Shown piece by piece: positions 25,715 to 33,896 of a DNA stretch of 64,000 nt. Under the pieces are notes generated by a model. It ran no database searches, was not told the DNA's origin, and was given only the letters and a program-made list of their open reading frames with translations. Source of the DNA: Cupriavidus yeoncheonensis (GTDB lineage Bacteria > Pseudomonadota > Gammaproteobacteria > Burkholderiales > Burkholderiaceae); assembly GCF_905397275.1 (NCBI RefSeq), contig NZ_CAJPUY010000001.1, positions 1-64,000 on the forward strand. The letters are read 5' to 3'. Every line of letters starts with the position of its first letter. Within the stretch, counting starts at the first letter, position 1. The position numbers and the translations under genes are program-made.

Positions 25715-26740
25715 CTACGGATTGCCCTGGGCATGCTGCGGCGCGTGCGCGCCGTGCCGGCGCCGCCACGTCACCGGGGCCTCGCCGAACTGGGTGGAGA
25801 ACCAGCGCGTGAATGAACTCGCCGAGCCGTAGCCCAGCAATTCGGCCACGCGCAGCAGCGAGTACTGCGGATTCTCCACATAGCGCCGCGCCAGTTCGCG
25901 GCGCACCTCGTTCAGGATGTCGGTGAACGTTTCGCCGGCTTCATCAAGCTGGCGCTGCATGGTACGCAGGCTCATGCCGAGTCCCTGCGCCACGCCTTCG
26001 CAAGTGGCGCGGCCCATCGGCAGCATCAGGTACACGGCGCTGCGCACGTCGCGTCCGATCGACGGTGCATTGACGCGCGGCAGCGTATCGACGAAACGCT
26101 GCGCATAGCGCGCCATGCCCGGGTCCGCGGTCGGGATGGGCGCATCGAGGTCGCCCGCCAGACACGTGATCCCGTTGAACTCGCAGTCGAACTCCAGCGG
26201 GCAGCCGAACAGGCGTCGGTGGACCTGCAGGTCGGCCGGAGCGGCGTGCGTGAAATTGACATTGAGCGGATGCCAGTGCGGCCCAAGCAGCGCCCGGCAC
26301 AAGCGAAACGTTACGCCTACCGCCAACTCGCTGGCCTGCCGGGAGGGTGTATCGAGCACCACCTCCTGCCGGATGATGGCAACCTTTCCCGCTTCCTCGA
26401 GCAGGATCGCAAGCGACTCGTTGACCAGATGCCGGTAGCGGATGATCGTGGCCAGCGCATCGCGCAGCGTGGGCTGCTGGCTGATCAGCAGGCTCATCAC
26501 GCCGAAGTCGGACAACTGGCGCGACTCGGCCATGCGCAGGCCGAAGGTCTCGCAGTGCGCCGCCTGCGCCGCCTGTTCCAGCAGCCTGGCGCAGGCATTG
26601 ACCGAAACCCGCTGGTCGGGGTCGCATAGCAGCGCGCGGCTCAGCCGGGCCTCACGCAACAGCGGTTGCGGGTTGAGGCCCAGCCCCTCGGCAACCTCGA
26701 AGAAATTGGTCACTGCGCCCGCGCGTACCAGCGTGTCCAA
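25715..26740 (-). CDS. AraC-family transcriptional regulator
   Basis: This 341-residue regulator is annotated from a TTG at 26740, preceded by GGGAG. That start aligns exactly with its paralog at 38732, while the longer frame to 26890 adds unrelated sequence. The N-terminal two thirds is the arabinose-binding-like effector domain of the OruR group. The C-terminal 100 residues form the double HTH (CEGVAQGLGMSLRTMQRQLD and LLRVAELLGYGSASSFTRWF). It diverges from the quinone-oxidoreductase/TauD/acyl-CoA-ligase operon at 26954. A pair of 21-bp-spaced direct repeats in the shared intergenic region could be its binding site. Confidence 0.88.
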   Translation of the reverse strand: MDTLVRAGAVTNFFEVAEGLGLNPQPLLREARLSRALLCDPDQRVSVNACARLLEQAAQAAHCETFGLRMAESRQLSDFGVMSLLISQQPTLRDALATIIRYRHLVNESLAILLEEAGKVAIIRQEVVLDTPSRQASELAVGVTFRLCRALLGPHWHPLNVNFTHAAPADLQVHRRLFGCPLEFDCEFNGITCLAGDLDAPIPTADPGMARYAQRFVDTLPRVNAPSIGRDVRSAVYLMLPMGRATCEGVAQGLGMSLRTMQRQLDEAGETFTDILNEVRRELARRYVENPQYSLLRVAELLGYGSASSFTRWFSTQFGEAPVTWRRRHGAHAPQHAQGNP

Positions 26741-26844
26741 AGCTTGTCTCCCAATCTTGTTATCTCTGCGGTTCGCGCCGTGCGGCGGCGTCCGCGCTGT
26801 CTTGTGTTGCCTTCGCAGCGGCATGATAGGCGGCGCTGGCATGA

Positions 26845-26874
26845 AATGCAAAGTCGGCGGAGGCCAATGCAAAG
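26845..26874. promoter_or_regulatory. Candidate AraC-type direct-repeat operator
   Basis: The 9-mer AATGCAAAG occurs at 26845-26853 and again at 26866-26874, with 21-bp spacing (two DNA turns), and both copies are followed by a (T)CGGCG. Directly repeated half-sites on one face of the helix are typical for AraC/XylS activators. It lies 80 bp before the quinone-oxidoreductase gene. Confidence 0.45.
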
Positions 26875-26953
26875 CGGCGCGCGCCGGCAAGTCCTAAATT
26901 TCAGGGCATGAGCGGCGCCCCTTGCGCCGACGCAGATCCAAGGAGACGAGCAA

Positions 26954-27934
26954 ATGGCAAAAGTCGTACGCATGTATGAGGCCGGTGGACCGGAAGTGCT
27001 TCGCGTTGAAGAGATGGAAGTCGGCGACCCGGGTCCGGGCCAGGTACGCATCCGCCACGTGGCGGTGGGCCTGAACTACGCCGATACGTACTTCCGCAAT
27101 GGCACCTACCCGGTGCCGATGCCCGCCGGCATGGGCGTGGAAGCCTCTGGCGTGGTGCAGGCGGTTGGTCCCGGTGTCACCAACGTTGCCGTGGGCGACC
27201 GCGTGACCTATACCGGCTTCATCAACACGCTGGGCGCATACAGCACCGAGCGCCTCGTGCCGGCCGCGCCGCTGATCAAGCTGCCCGAAACCATCGGCTT
27301 CGAGACGGCCGCCGCCATGACCATGCGCGGTCTGACCTCGGCATACCTGATGCGCCGCATCCACAACTTCAAGGAAGGCGACACCATCCTGCTGCATGCG
27401 GCAGCGGGCGGCGTCGGCCTGATCGTGTCGCAATGGGCGAAGCTGCTCGGCCTGACGGTGATCGGCACGGTATCGAGCGAGGCCAAGGCCGAAGTGGCGC
27501 GCGCCCATGGCTGCGACCACATCATCAACTACAGCCACGAGGACGTGGCCAAGCGCGTGCGCGAACTGACCGACGGCGTTGGCGTGTCGGTGGTCTTCGA
27601 CAGCGTGGGCAAGAACACCTTCATGGCTTCGCTGGATTCGCTCAAGCGTCGCGGCACCATGGTGTGCGTGGGTACCGCGTCGGGCCCGATCCCGCCGTTC
27701 GATCCCGTGCTGCTGGCGATGAAGGGCTCGCTGTTCCTGACGCGTCCGGCCCTGGCCGACTACATTGCCGATCCTGCCGAGAAGGCCGAACTGGCCGGTG
27801 AAATCTTCGGTCATGTCGGCGCGGGCCGGATCAAGATCGAGATCAACCAGCGCTATGCACTCGAAGACGCGGTGCAAGCCCATCGGGACCTGGAGTCGCG
27901 CAAGACCACCGGTTCGTCGATTTTTGTCATCTGA
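26954..27934 (+). CDS. Quinone oxidoreductase (zeta-crystallin type)
   Basis: This 326-residue member of the zinc-independent MDR family carries out NADPH-dependent reduction of quinones or activated alkenes. The GroES-like N-terminal domain begins AKVVRMYEAGGPEVLRVEEM. The nucleotide-binding motif AAAGGVGLIVSQWAKLLG near residue 150 is the Rossmann AxxGGVG typical of QorA proteins. No zinc-ligating Cys/His cluster is present. AGGAGA lies upstream of ATG 26954. It is the first gene of an operon with a TauD-like oxygenase (12-bp gap) and an acyl-CoA ligase. The physiological substrate is unknown. Confidence 0.9.
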   Translation: MAKVVRMYEAGGPEVLRVEEMEVGDPGPGQVRIRHVAVGLNYADTYFRNGTYPVPMPAGMGVEASGVVQAVGPGVTNVAVGDRVTYTGFINTLGAYSTERLVPAAPLIKLPETIGFETAAAMTMRGLTSAYLMRRIHNFKEGDTILLHAAAGGVGLIVSQWAKLLGLTVIGTVSSEAKAEVARAHGCDHIINYSHEDVAKRVRELTDGVGVSVVFDSVGKNTFMASLDSLKRRGTMVCVGTASGPIPPFDPVLLAMKGSLFLTRPALADYIADPAEKAELAGEIFGHVGAGRIKIEINQRYALEDAVQAHRDLESRKTTGSSIFVI

Positions 27935-27946
27935 GGGAGCTGAGCC

Positions 27947-28795
27947 ATGCAAGTCAAGCAACTCACCTGCTCGCTGGGCGCGGAACTGGTTGGCGTGAAT
28001 CTCGGCGATGCCGTTCGTGATGACGGCCTGTTCGCGGAGATTCGCGCACAGCTGCTGAAGCACCGCGTGCTGTTCCTGCGCAACCAGGACATCAGCCGCG
28101 CCGAGCACGTCGCGTTCGCGCGCCGCTTCGGCGAACTGGAAGATCACCCCGTTGCCGGCAGCGATCCGGAGCATGCGGGCCTGGTCCGCATCTACAAGAC
28201 GCCGGAACAGCCCAACGACCGCTACGAGAACGCGTGGCATTCGGACACCACGTGGCGCGAAGCGCCGCAGTTCGGTGCCGTGCTGCGCTGCGTGGAATGC
28301 CCGCCGGTCGGCGGCGACACCATGTGGGCGAACATGGCGCTGGCCTATGAGCGCCTGCCCGAACACATCAAGACGCAGATCGCCGGCCTGCGCGCGCGCC
28401 ACAGCATCGAGGCGAGCTTCGGCGCGGCCATGCCGATCGAAAAGCGCCTGGCGCTCAAGGCGCAGTTTCCCGACGCCGAGCATCCCGTGGTGCGTACGCA
28501 CCCGGATACCGGCGAGAAGATCCTGTACGTGAACGCGTTCGCGACCCACTTCACCAACTTCCATACGCCGGAACGCGTGCGCTTCGGCCAGGACGCGAAT
28601 CCGGGCGCGCCCGACCTGCTGCGCTACCTGATCAGCCAGGCTTATATCCCCGAGTACCAGGTGCGCTGGCGCTGGGAACCCAACAGTGTCGCGATCTGGG
28701 ACAACACCGCCACGCAGCACTATGCCGTGATGGATTACCCGCCTTGCCACCGCAAGATGGAACGCGCCGGCATCATCGGCAGCAAGCCGTACTGA
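27947..28795 (+). CDS. TauD/TfdA-family 2-oxoglutarate dioxygenase
   Basis: This 282-residue non-haem iron enzyme has the facial triad His98 and Asp100 in AWHSDTTWRE and the distal His near 258 (TATQHYAVMDY), with Arg near 269 for 2-oxoglutarate. Full length and motifs match the TauD/TfdA family, which hydroxylates taurine, aryloxyacetates, alkyl sulfates or related compounds and often releases the side group. The substrate cannot be named. Its position between a quinone oxidoreductase and an AMP-forming acyl-CoA ligase suggests catabolism of an acid or ether-type compound. Confidence 0.9.
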   Translation: MQVKQLTCSLGAELVGVNLGDAVRDDGLFAEIRAQLLKHRVLFLRNQDISRAEHVAFARRFGELEDHPVAGSDPEHAGLVRIYKTPEQPNDRYENAWHSDTTWREAPQFGAVLRCVECPPVGGDTMWANMALAYERLPEHIKTQIAGLRARHSIEASFGAAMPIEKRLALKAQFPDAEHPVVRTHPDTGEKILYVNAFATHFTNFHTPERVRFGQDANPGAPDLLRYLISQAYIPEYQVRWRWEPNSVAIWDNTATQHYAVMDYPPCHRKMERAGIIGSKPY

Positions 28796-28817
28796 ACACC
28801 TGCCGGAGGAAGACCCC

Positions 28818-30464
28818 ATGCAAAACAACCTGATCGTATCCACGCCGTCGGCGTACTCCTATCCGCTGCTGGTCAAGCAACTGCTGACCCACTCGCTGAG
28901 CCTCTACGGCGACCAGGAGATCAGCTACCGCGGCGAAATGCGCTACACCTACCGCGACTTCCGCCGCCGCGTGGGCCAGCTCGCTTCGACGCTGACCGCG
29001 CTGGGTGCCAAGCACGGCTCCACCGTGGCGGTGATGGACTGGGACAGCCACCGCTACCTGGAGTGCTACTTCGGCGTGCCGATGATGGGCGCGACGCTGT
29101 TCACCGTGAACGTGCGCCTGTCGCCGCAGCAGATCCTGTACACGCTCAACGACGCCGCCGCGGACATCGTGCTGGTCCATCCCGACTTCGTGCCGGTGCT
29201 GGACCAGATTCGCGGCGAGCTGACGTGCAACCCGCGCTTCGTGCTGCTGGCCGACGGCCAGGCCGCGCCGCAGACCCAGTTGCCGCTGGCCGGCGAGTAC
29301 GAGGCATTGCTGGCCGATGCGTCGCCGGACTTCGAGTTTCCCGAGTTCGACGAGAACACCAAGGCCGCCACGTTCTACACCACCGGCACCACCGGTGATC
29401 CCAAGGGCGTGTGCTACAGCCATCGCGACATCGTGCTGCACACGCTGACGACGTCCGCCAGCCTGTGCTCGCCGCGCGAAGGGCAGCGCATGCACCGCGA
29501 AGACGTGTACATGCCGATCACGCCGATGTTCCACGTGCTGGCGTGGGGCATCCCGTACGTGGCCGTCATGCTGGGCCTGCGCACCGTGCTGCCTGGCCGC
29601 TATGCGCCGGACATGCTGCTGAAGCTGCGCGAGCAGGAGAAGGTCACGTTCTCGCATTGCGTGCCGACCATCCTGCAGATGCTGCTGCAGTCCTCGCAGG
29701 ACAGTGCGCAGGACCTGTCGGGCTGGAAGATCATCATCGGCGGCTCGGCCCTGCCGCCGGCACTGTGCGAGGCGGCGCTCTCGCGCGGCATCGACATCTT
29801 TGCCGGATATGGCATGTCGGAAACCGGCCCGATCGTCTCGCTGGCGCAGTTGCCGCCGCGCGTGACGCCGAAGGACCGTGCCGACGAAGTGCGCATGCGC
29901 TGCTCCACCGGGCGTCCGGTGGTGATGGTGGACTTCCGCATTGTCAGCGAAGACATGCAGGACCTGCCGCGCGACAGTGCGAGCCGCGGCGAGATCGTGC
30001 TGCGCGCGCCGTACCTGACGCAGTCGTACTTCAAGAAGCCGGCGGCTTCCGAAGACCTGTGGTCGGGCGGCTACCTGCATACCCAGGACGTCGCGGTCAT
30101 GGGGCAGGACGGTTTCGTCCAGATCGTCGATCGCATCAAGGACGTCATCAAGACCGGTGGTGAATGGGTGTCGTCGATCGAGGTCGAGAACCTGATCACC
30201 GAAGTGCCCGGCGTGCAGGAATGCGCAGTGATCGGCGTGCCCGATGCCAAGTGGGGTGAGCGTCCGATGGCGTTTGTCGTGCGCAAGGCCGGAGCGGAAG
30301 TCGGTGCGGATGCCATCCGCGAGCAACTGCTCGGACACGTGGATACGCAACGCATCAGCAAGTACGCGGTGCCCGAGGCGGAACGGATCGCGTTCGTGGC
30401 TGAGATTCCGAAGACCAGCGTCGGAAAGATCAATAAGAAGCAACTGCGTGAAAAGGCAGTCTGA
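28818..30464 (+). CDS. AMP-forming fatty acyl-CoA ligase (AlkK-like)
   Basis: This 548-residue adenylate-forming enzyme activates a carboxylic acid to its CoA thioester. Motifs are complete: P-loop TFYTTGTTGDPKGVCYSHRD near 190, GYGMSETGPIVS near 330, GGEWVSSIEVENLI near 445, and the C-terminal catalytic Lys in PKTSVGKINKK near residue 540. Overall similarity is to medium/long-chain ligases of the AlkK type. It has GGAGG before ATG 28818 and ends the three-gene operon. A strong terminator follows. The acid is probably delivered by the upstream oxidoreductase and dioxygenase steps (inference). Confidence 0.9.
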   Translation: MQNNLIVSTPSAYSYPLLVKQLLTHSLSLYGDQEISYRGEMRYTYRDFRRRVGQLASTLTALGAKHGSTVAVMDWDSHRYLECYFGVPMMGATLFTVNVRLSPQQILYTLNDAAADIVLVHPDFVPVLDQIRGELTCNPRFVLLADGQAAPQTQLPLAGEYEALLADASPDFEFPEFDENTKAATFYTTGTTGDPKGVCYSHRDIVLHTLTTSASLCSPREGQRMHREDVYMPITPMFHVLAWGIPYVAVMLGLRTVLPGRYAPDMLLKLREQEKVTFSHCVPTILQMLLQSSQDSAQDLSGWKIIIGGSALPPALCEAALSRGIDIFAGYGMSETGPIVSLAQLPPRVTPKDRADEVRMRCSTGRPVVMVDFRIVSEDMQDLPRDSASRGEIVLRAPYLTQSYFKKPAASEDLWSGGYLHTQDVAVMGQDGFVQIVDRIKDVIKTGGEWVSSIEVENLITEVPGVQECAVIGVPDAKWGERPMAFVVRKAGAEVGADAIREQLLGHVDTQRISKYAVPEAERIAFVAEIPKTSVGKINKKQLREKAV

Positions 30465-30487
30465 AGGGTAGGAAAGGGAGAAGTTGG

Positions 30488-30523
30488 GCGCTGGTTCTTG
30501 AAGGGGGACCAGCGCTTTTTTTT
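30488..30523 (+). terminator. Rho-independent terminator after the acyl-CoA ligase
   Basis: A perfect 8-bp stem GCGCTGGT/ACCAGCGC with a 12-base loop is followed directly by eight T residues. It ends the operon that begins at 26954. Confidence 0.92.
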
Positions 30524-30830
30524 ATTTTGGGGGCGATGACGGGGTTATCGCGTCAACCTTGTCGCATCAGACCATGTAGCAAGGCATGAGCCTGCGATAC
30601 ATCCGACTCGACAACGCTTACACGCCACTCAACGATGACTGGCGTGCTGATTAAATCAGCACTTTCCCAGCGCGAACTGGTTTAAAGATTGTGGCAATTT
30701 TAAGAATCATCCGATATAAGTTGGGAATCTTACGGGGTAGCCTAAGGCTACCCCGCATCGTTCGTGGGCTGGTATGTCACAGCGATGCGACCGTGCATCA
30801 CCGATACCCAGCCAACGACCATTGCCCATC
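30524..30830. promoter_or_regulatory. Upstream region of the phosphoesterase-lipoprotein pair
   Basis: This region of about 300 bp has no supported gene and is visibly more AT-rich than its surroundings. It contains an inverted repeat at 30645-30661 (TGCTGAT, TAA spacer, ATCAGCA) and a strong hairpin at 30734-30754 (GGGGTAGCC, TAA, GGCTACCCC) without a T-run. AT-rich sequence around 30670-30720 could hold the promoter. The hairpin might act on the mRNA leader or attenuate transcription. No protein-binding site is identified. Confidence 0.4.
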
Positions 30831-33800
30831 ATGAGTCCCCCGGAACTCACCCCAGCCGAGATAGTTCGCATCGCCCGCACCACCGTGACCTACGAGCCCA
30901 AACTCGCGGGCTGCGTGGACTGCGAGGAAAAAGCGCCCATCCGTGCCATCATCCTCAGCCCAAGTCTGGGCACGCCTCTGGTCCTGCCGCCAGGGCAGAC
31001 CCGGTGCACCCTTTTCATCGCGGCCGAGGCAATGGCTGAGCATTACTTCGGAGTGGGCAATCCCGTGATGCCCGTCGAGTACTACGGCCGCAAGATCATC
31101 GAGGCCAAGTACGGCCCGGTCTTTGTGGATCGCCATCTGCGCGTGTATCCGATCCAGGGCAAAGAGACCGCAGCCGAGCCCAAGGACACGATGCTGTTTC
31201 GGGATGGCAAGGCCGCATCAAGGGCGATGGAGGTCGTCAAGGTCTGGCAGGTTGGGCAATTTCGCGGCGGGCTGATGGTCAATCACCGCGGCGAGCCGGT
31301 GGCCATCATCCGCCCGGAGACGGTCGGGCTGTACAAGGACATGACGCATGTCTACGAGATCGAGATCGATCTTGCGACGTTGCCAGGCAAGCCTGAACCC
31401 ACGGTCATGCACACCTTCGCGTGGATGGTCCCGGTGCCGTCCAGGTATGCGCAACGTCCGGAGGTCAAGGGGGTACAAACCTGGGAGTATCAGGATCAGG
31501 TGATTCTGGATTTCCTGGACGCGCAGGCGAAATCCGAGGAGCAGAATGGTCAGAACCATTCTCCGCGCTTCTACGAATACGATGTGACCAAGGCTACGAC
31601 TTTTGCTTTGCCGCCGCTGAAGACCGATACCGCGCACCGCCTGATGGCATGGCACCCGGTCATCCAGAAGCAGAACAAGACCTTGAAGCTCGGACACCTG
31701 TCGGATGTCCATGTTGACGTTCGCCATTTGGCCCTGCAGAAGTCCCCGGCGTGTCTGATCGAAGCGACCGATGGCACGCCGATGCCGGGGACACCCCAGA
31801 CTCCACGCGCGTCCCATCTATGCAATAGTTTCCTGGCGTTACGTGATCTGATTGAACAGTTCGGCGGGAAAGGCAGCGCTGACGCGCTGGTGATCACCGG
31901 CGATCTGATCGACTTCAACCGCAACATAGTGCCAGGCGAGACGGGCAATACCATTGCCGAGCAATGGAGCGAGTTCAATGTCCTCAACCAGATCCGCAAT
32001 GGGAAGCTCTACCAGCGCGGTGCGGACGACATGCTGGTCTATTCGCTGTTGCGCCACGCGTATCGGGAACTGAAATTGCCGGTATTCCTGACAACCGGCA
32101 ACCATGAGGCGTACGCCGTGCCGTACGGGGTCTCGCCACGCCCCAACCAGTGGGTCGTGGCGACCGGCGGGCTGGAGCATGTTGGAGCGCTCAAGGGAGC
32201 GCACGGGCCTAGAACGATCGACCCCACCAAGATCGAGGATCTTGGAAAGGTGGTCGGCGCAGGGGCAGGTGCCCTTGGCGGCCCGCTTGGCAGTTTGGCC
32301 GGCGGCGCGCTGGGCAAACTCGTCGGCAGCAAGGCGGCTGACAAGGCCGCCGAAATCTATCAGGATTTCGATCGCGCCAGCGACTGGGCCGAGGACAAGG
32401 CAAACGCCGGTATCGGGGCGGACCACAACCTCACCGTCTACGAAATCTGCCTGGCGTATGGCCCCACCTATGCGCAAAGCATCACCTCGAAGAACTTCAC
32501 GCCCGCGAACTTCGACTGGTTCTTTACCCTCATCACGCCGCTTTCGGATTGGCGCCTGGACTATGGTTCAAGCCAGACATTGCTGGGCCTGGACTGGGGC
32601 AGTGGCGAAAACTACCTCAATCCGCTGGGAGGACTCGACAAGATCCCCAAGGTTGGCGACAAGACCCGCTGGGTAGCCGAGCATTTGCCCAGCCGAGCGG
32701 ACAAGCAGGGATTTGGCATCCTGCCCCGGGCAACGCAATCGATCTCCGATGAGCAGAAAGTCCTCCTGCAAGGCGGGCAGCGCCGCAAGCGCAAGGTCGG
32801 TGGCAGCCTGACCGTGTTCTCGCACTTCACCATCGTGAGCTATGACGGCACGATTGCGTTCTCGAAGCCAGATCGCCAGATTGAACCCCAAGAGAGTCCC
32901 AATACGCGGAAGACGATGCGCTTCGAGGACAACGCCGGGGGCTGGAACCTGAATAACCTGGGGACCTGCGAGCGCAACGTGGACTGGTATTTCCGGGAAT
33001 GTGTCGCCGGCCACGACCAGCCCAATCAGGACAAGGTGGACTATCACCTGAGCGGGCACTCCCATCGCGCCGGTGTGTACACGGTTGGACTGCGGGACGG
33101 CGGGAAGCGGGTCCAGGTGCGCAGCGCCTTCGACCCTGGGCTGTCCGCCACGCAGAGTACCAACCAGCACGGCGGCCCCACCAAGCTGATCGTGAGTTCA
33201 TCGGGCGGCCCGCTTGGCACGCAGAACCTGAACGGCGAACTGAAGCAATGGTTGCTGACGGCGCCGTCCGGCACGCTGCTGAACGAAGCCGACGCCACGC
33301 CCATCCGGCAGGTCAGGACCGAGGCGGGCAATGGCAGGCCGCGCCTGGCGGTGGCGCTCGATTATCTGCACATCGACAAGGTGGAGACGCCGCTGGTGTG
33401 GCTGCCGCCCGCCAGCGGCCCGCTCCCGCCGACCTCCTGGACCATGCAGGTCGGCCCATTGACCGATGCCCTGCAATGCATCGACAAGGTGAGATTCTGG
33501 GTCTTCATGGCTGCAACGAAAAATGCCCCCGCCGGATGGAACCAGGTTGACGCCCTGCTGAACCCCGCGACGGACTGGCGGGCGCAGCCCCGTCCCGGCA
33601 GCTACGTCATGGCGGCGCCCCTGCAGCCGCTGCTGGCGCGCTTCGATTCGTCGACGTGCCGCATGTTCTGCGAGGTGCTCCTGAAGGAGCCGATCTGGCC
33701 CAAGGGCTCGGAGAAGCTCAAGGGCACGTTCGATGTGGCGAGTTCCTGGGTGTTTCCGGTTGACTATCAGTATGGGCTGATCGCTCGGCGGCTGGGGGAG

Positions 33801-33896
33801 CAGGGGGAGGTGCCGGATTGGAAATGGTTGAGTCTGACCCTCAATCCCGATCGCTACCCGCCGAAGGGGAAAATCACAAAGGTGCATCGCAAATGA
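30831..33896 (+). CDS. Large calcineurin-like metallophosphoesterase with Gly-rich insert
   Basis: This protein has 1021 residues from ATG 30831; an in-frame ATG at 30774 would add 19, and neither has a good ribosome site. The metal-binding motifs of the superfamily appear in order: LGHLSDVH (Asp292, His294), VITGDLIDF (about 358), TTGNHEAY (about 424), SHFTIVS (about 665) and SGHSHRAG (about 743). Between the third and fourth lies an insert of about 240 residues with a glycine-zipper-like run (VVGAGAGALGGPLGSLAGGA). About 290 residues precede the catalytic core and about 275 follow it, with no known domain. There is no signal peptide. Its stop overlaps the lipoprotein start (ATGA). Far longer than housekeeping phosphoesterases, it may be a toxin or a secreted effector (inference). 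Confidence 0.75.
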   Translation: MSPPELTPAEIVRIARTTVTYEPKLAGCVDCEEKAPIRAIILSPSLGTPLVLPPGQTRCTLFIAAEAMAEHYFGVGNPVMPVEYYGRKIIEAKYGPVFVDRHLRVYPIQGKETAAEPKDTMLFRDGKAASRAMEVVKVWQVGQFRGGLMVNHRGEPVAIIRPETVGLYKDMTHVYEIEIDLATLPGKPEPTVMHTFAWMVPVPSRYAQRPEVKGVQTWEYQDQVILDFLDAQAKSEEQNGQNHSPRFYEYDVTKATTFALPPLKTDTAHRLMAWHPVIQKQNKTLKLGHLSDVHVDVRHLALQKSPACLIEATDGTPMPGTPQTPRASHLCNSFLALRDLIEQFGGKGSADALVITGDLIDFNRNIVPGETGNTIAEQWSEFNVLNQIRNGKLYQRGADDMLVYSLLRHAYRELKLPVFLTTGNHEAYAVPYGVSPRPNQWVVATGGLEHVGALKGAHGPRTIDPTKIEDLGKVVGAGAGALGGPLGSLAGGALGKLVGSKAADKAAEIYQDFDRASDWAEDKANAGIGADHNLTVYEICLAYGPTYAQSITSKNFTPANFDWFFTLITPLSDWRLDYGSSQTLLGLDWGSGENYLNPLGGLDKIPKVGDKTRWVAEHLPSRADKQGFGILPRATQSISDEQKVLLQGGQRRKRKVGGSLTVFSHFTIVSYDGTIAFSKPDRQIEPQESPNTRKTMRFEDNAGGWNLNNLGTCERNVDWYFRECVAGHDQPNQDKVDYHLSGHSHRAGVYTVGLRDGGKRVQVRSAFDPGLSATQSTNQHGGPTKLIVSSSGGPLGTQNLNGELKQWLLTAPSGTLLNEADATPIRQVRTEAGNGRPRLAVALDYLHIDKVETPLVWLPPASGPLPPTSWTMQVGPLTDALQCIDKVRFWVFMAATKNAPAGWNQVDALLNPATDWRAQPRPGSYVMAAPLQPLLARFDSSTCRMFCEVLLKEPIWPKGSEKLKGTFDVASSWVFPVDYQYGLIARRLGEQGEVPDWKWLSLTLNPDRYPPKGKITKVHRK

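Noticed and set aside
26894..28843. 649-codon frame opposite the oxidoreductase and TauD genes
   Set aside because: It spans two genes antisense, His/Arg-rich, with no start context.
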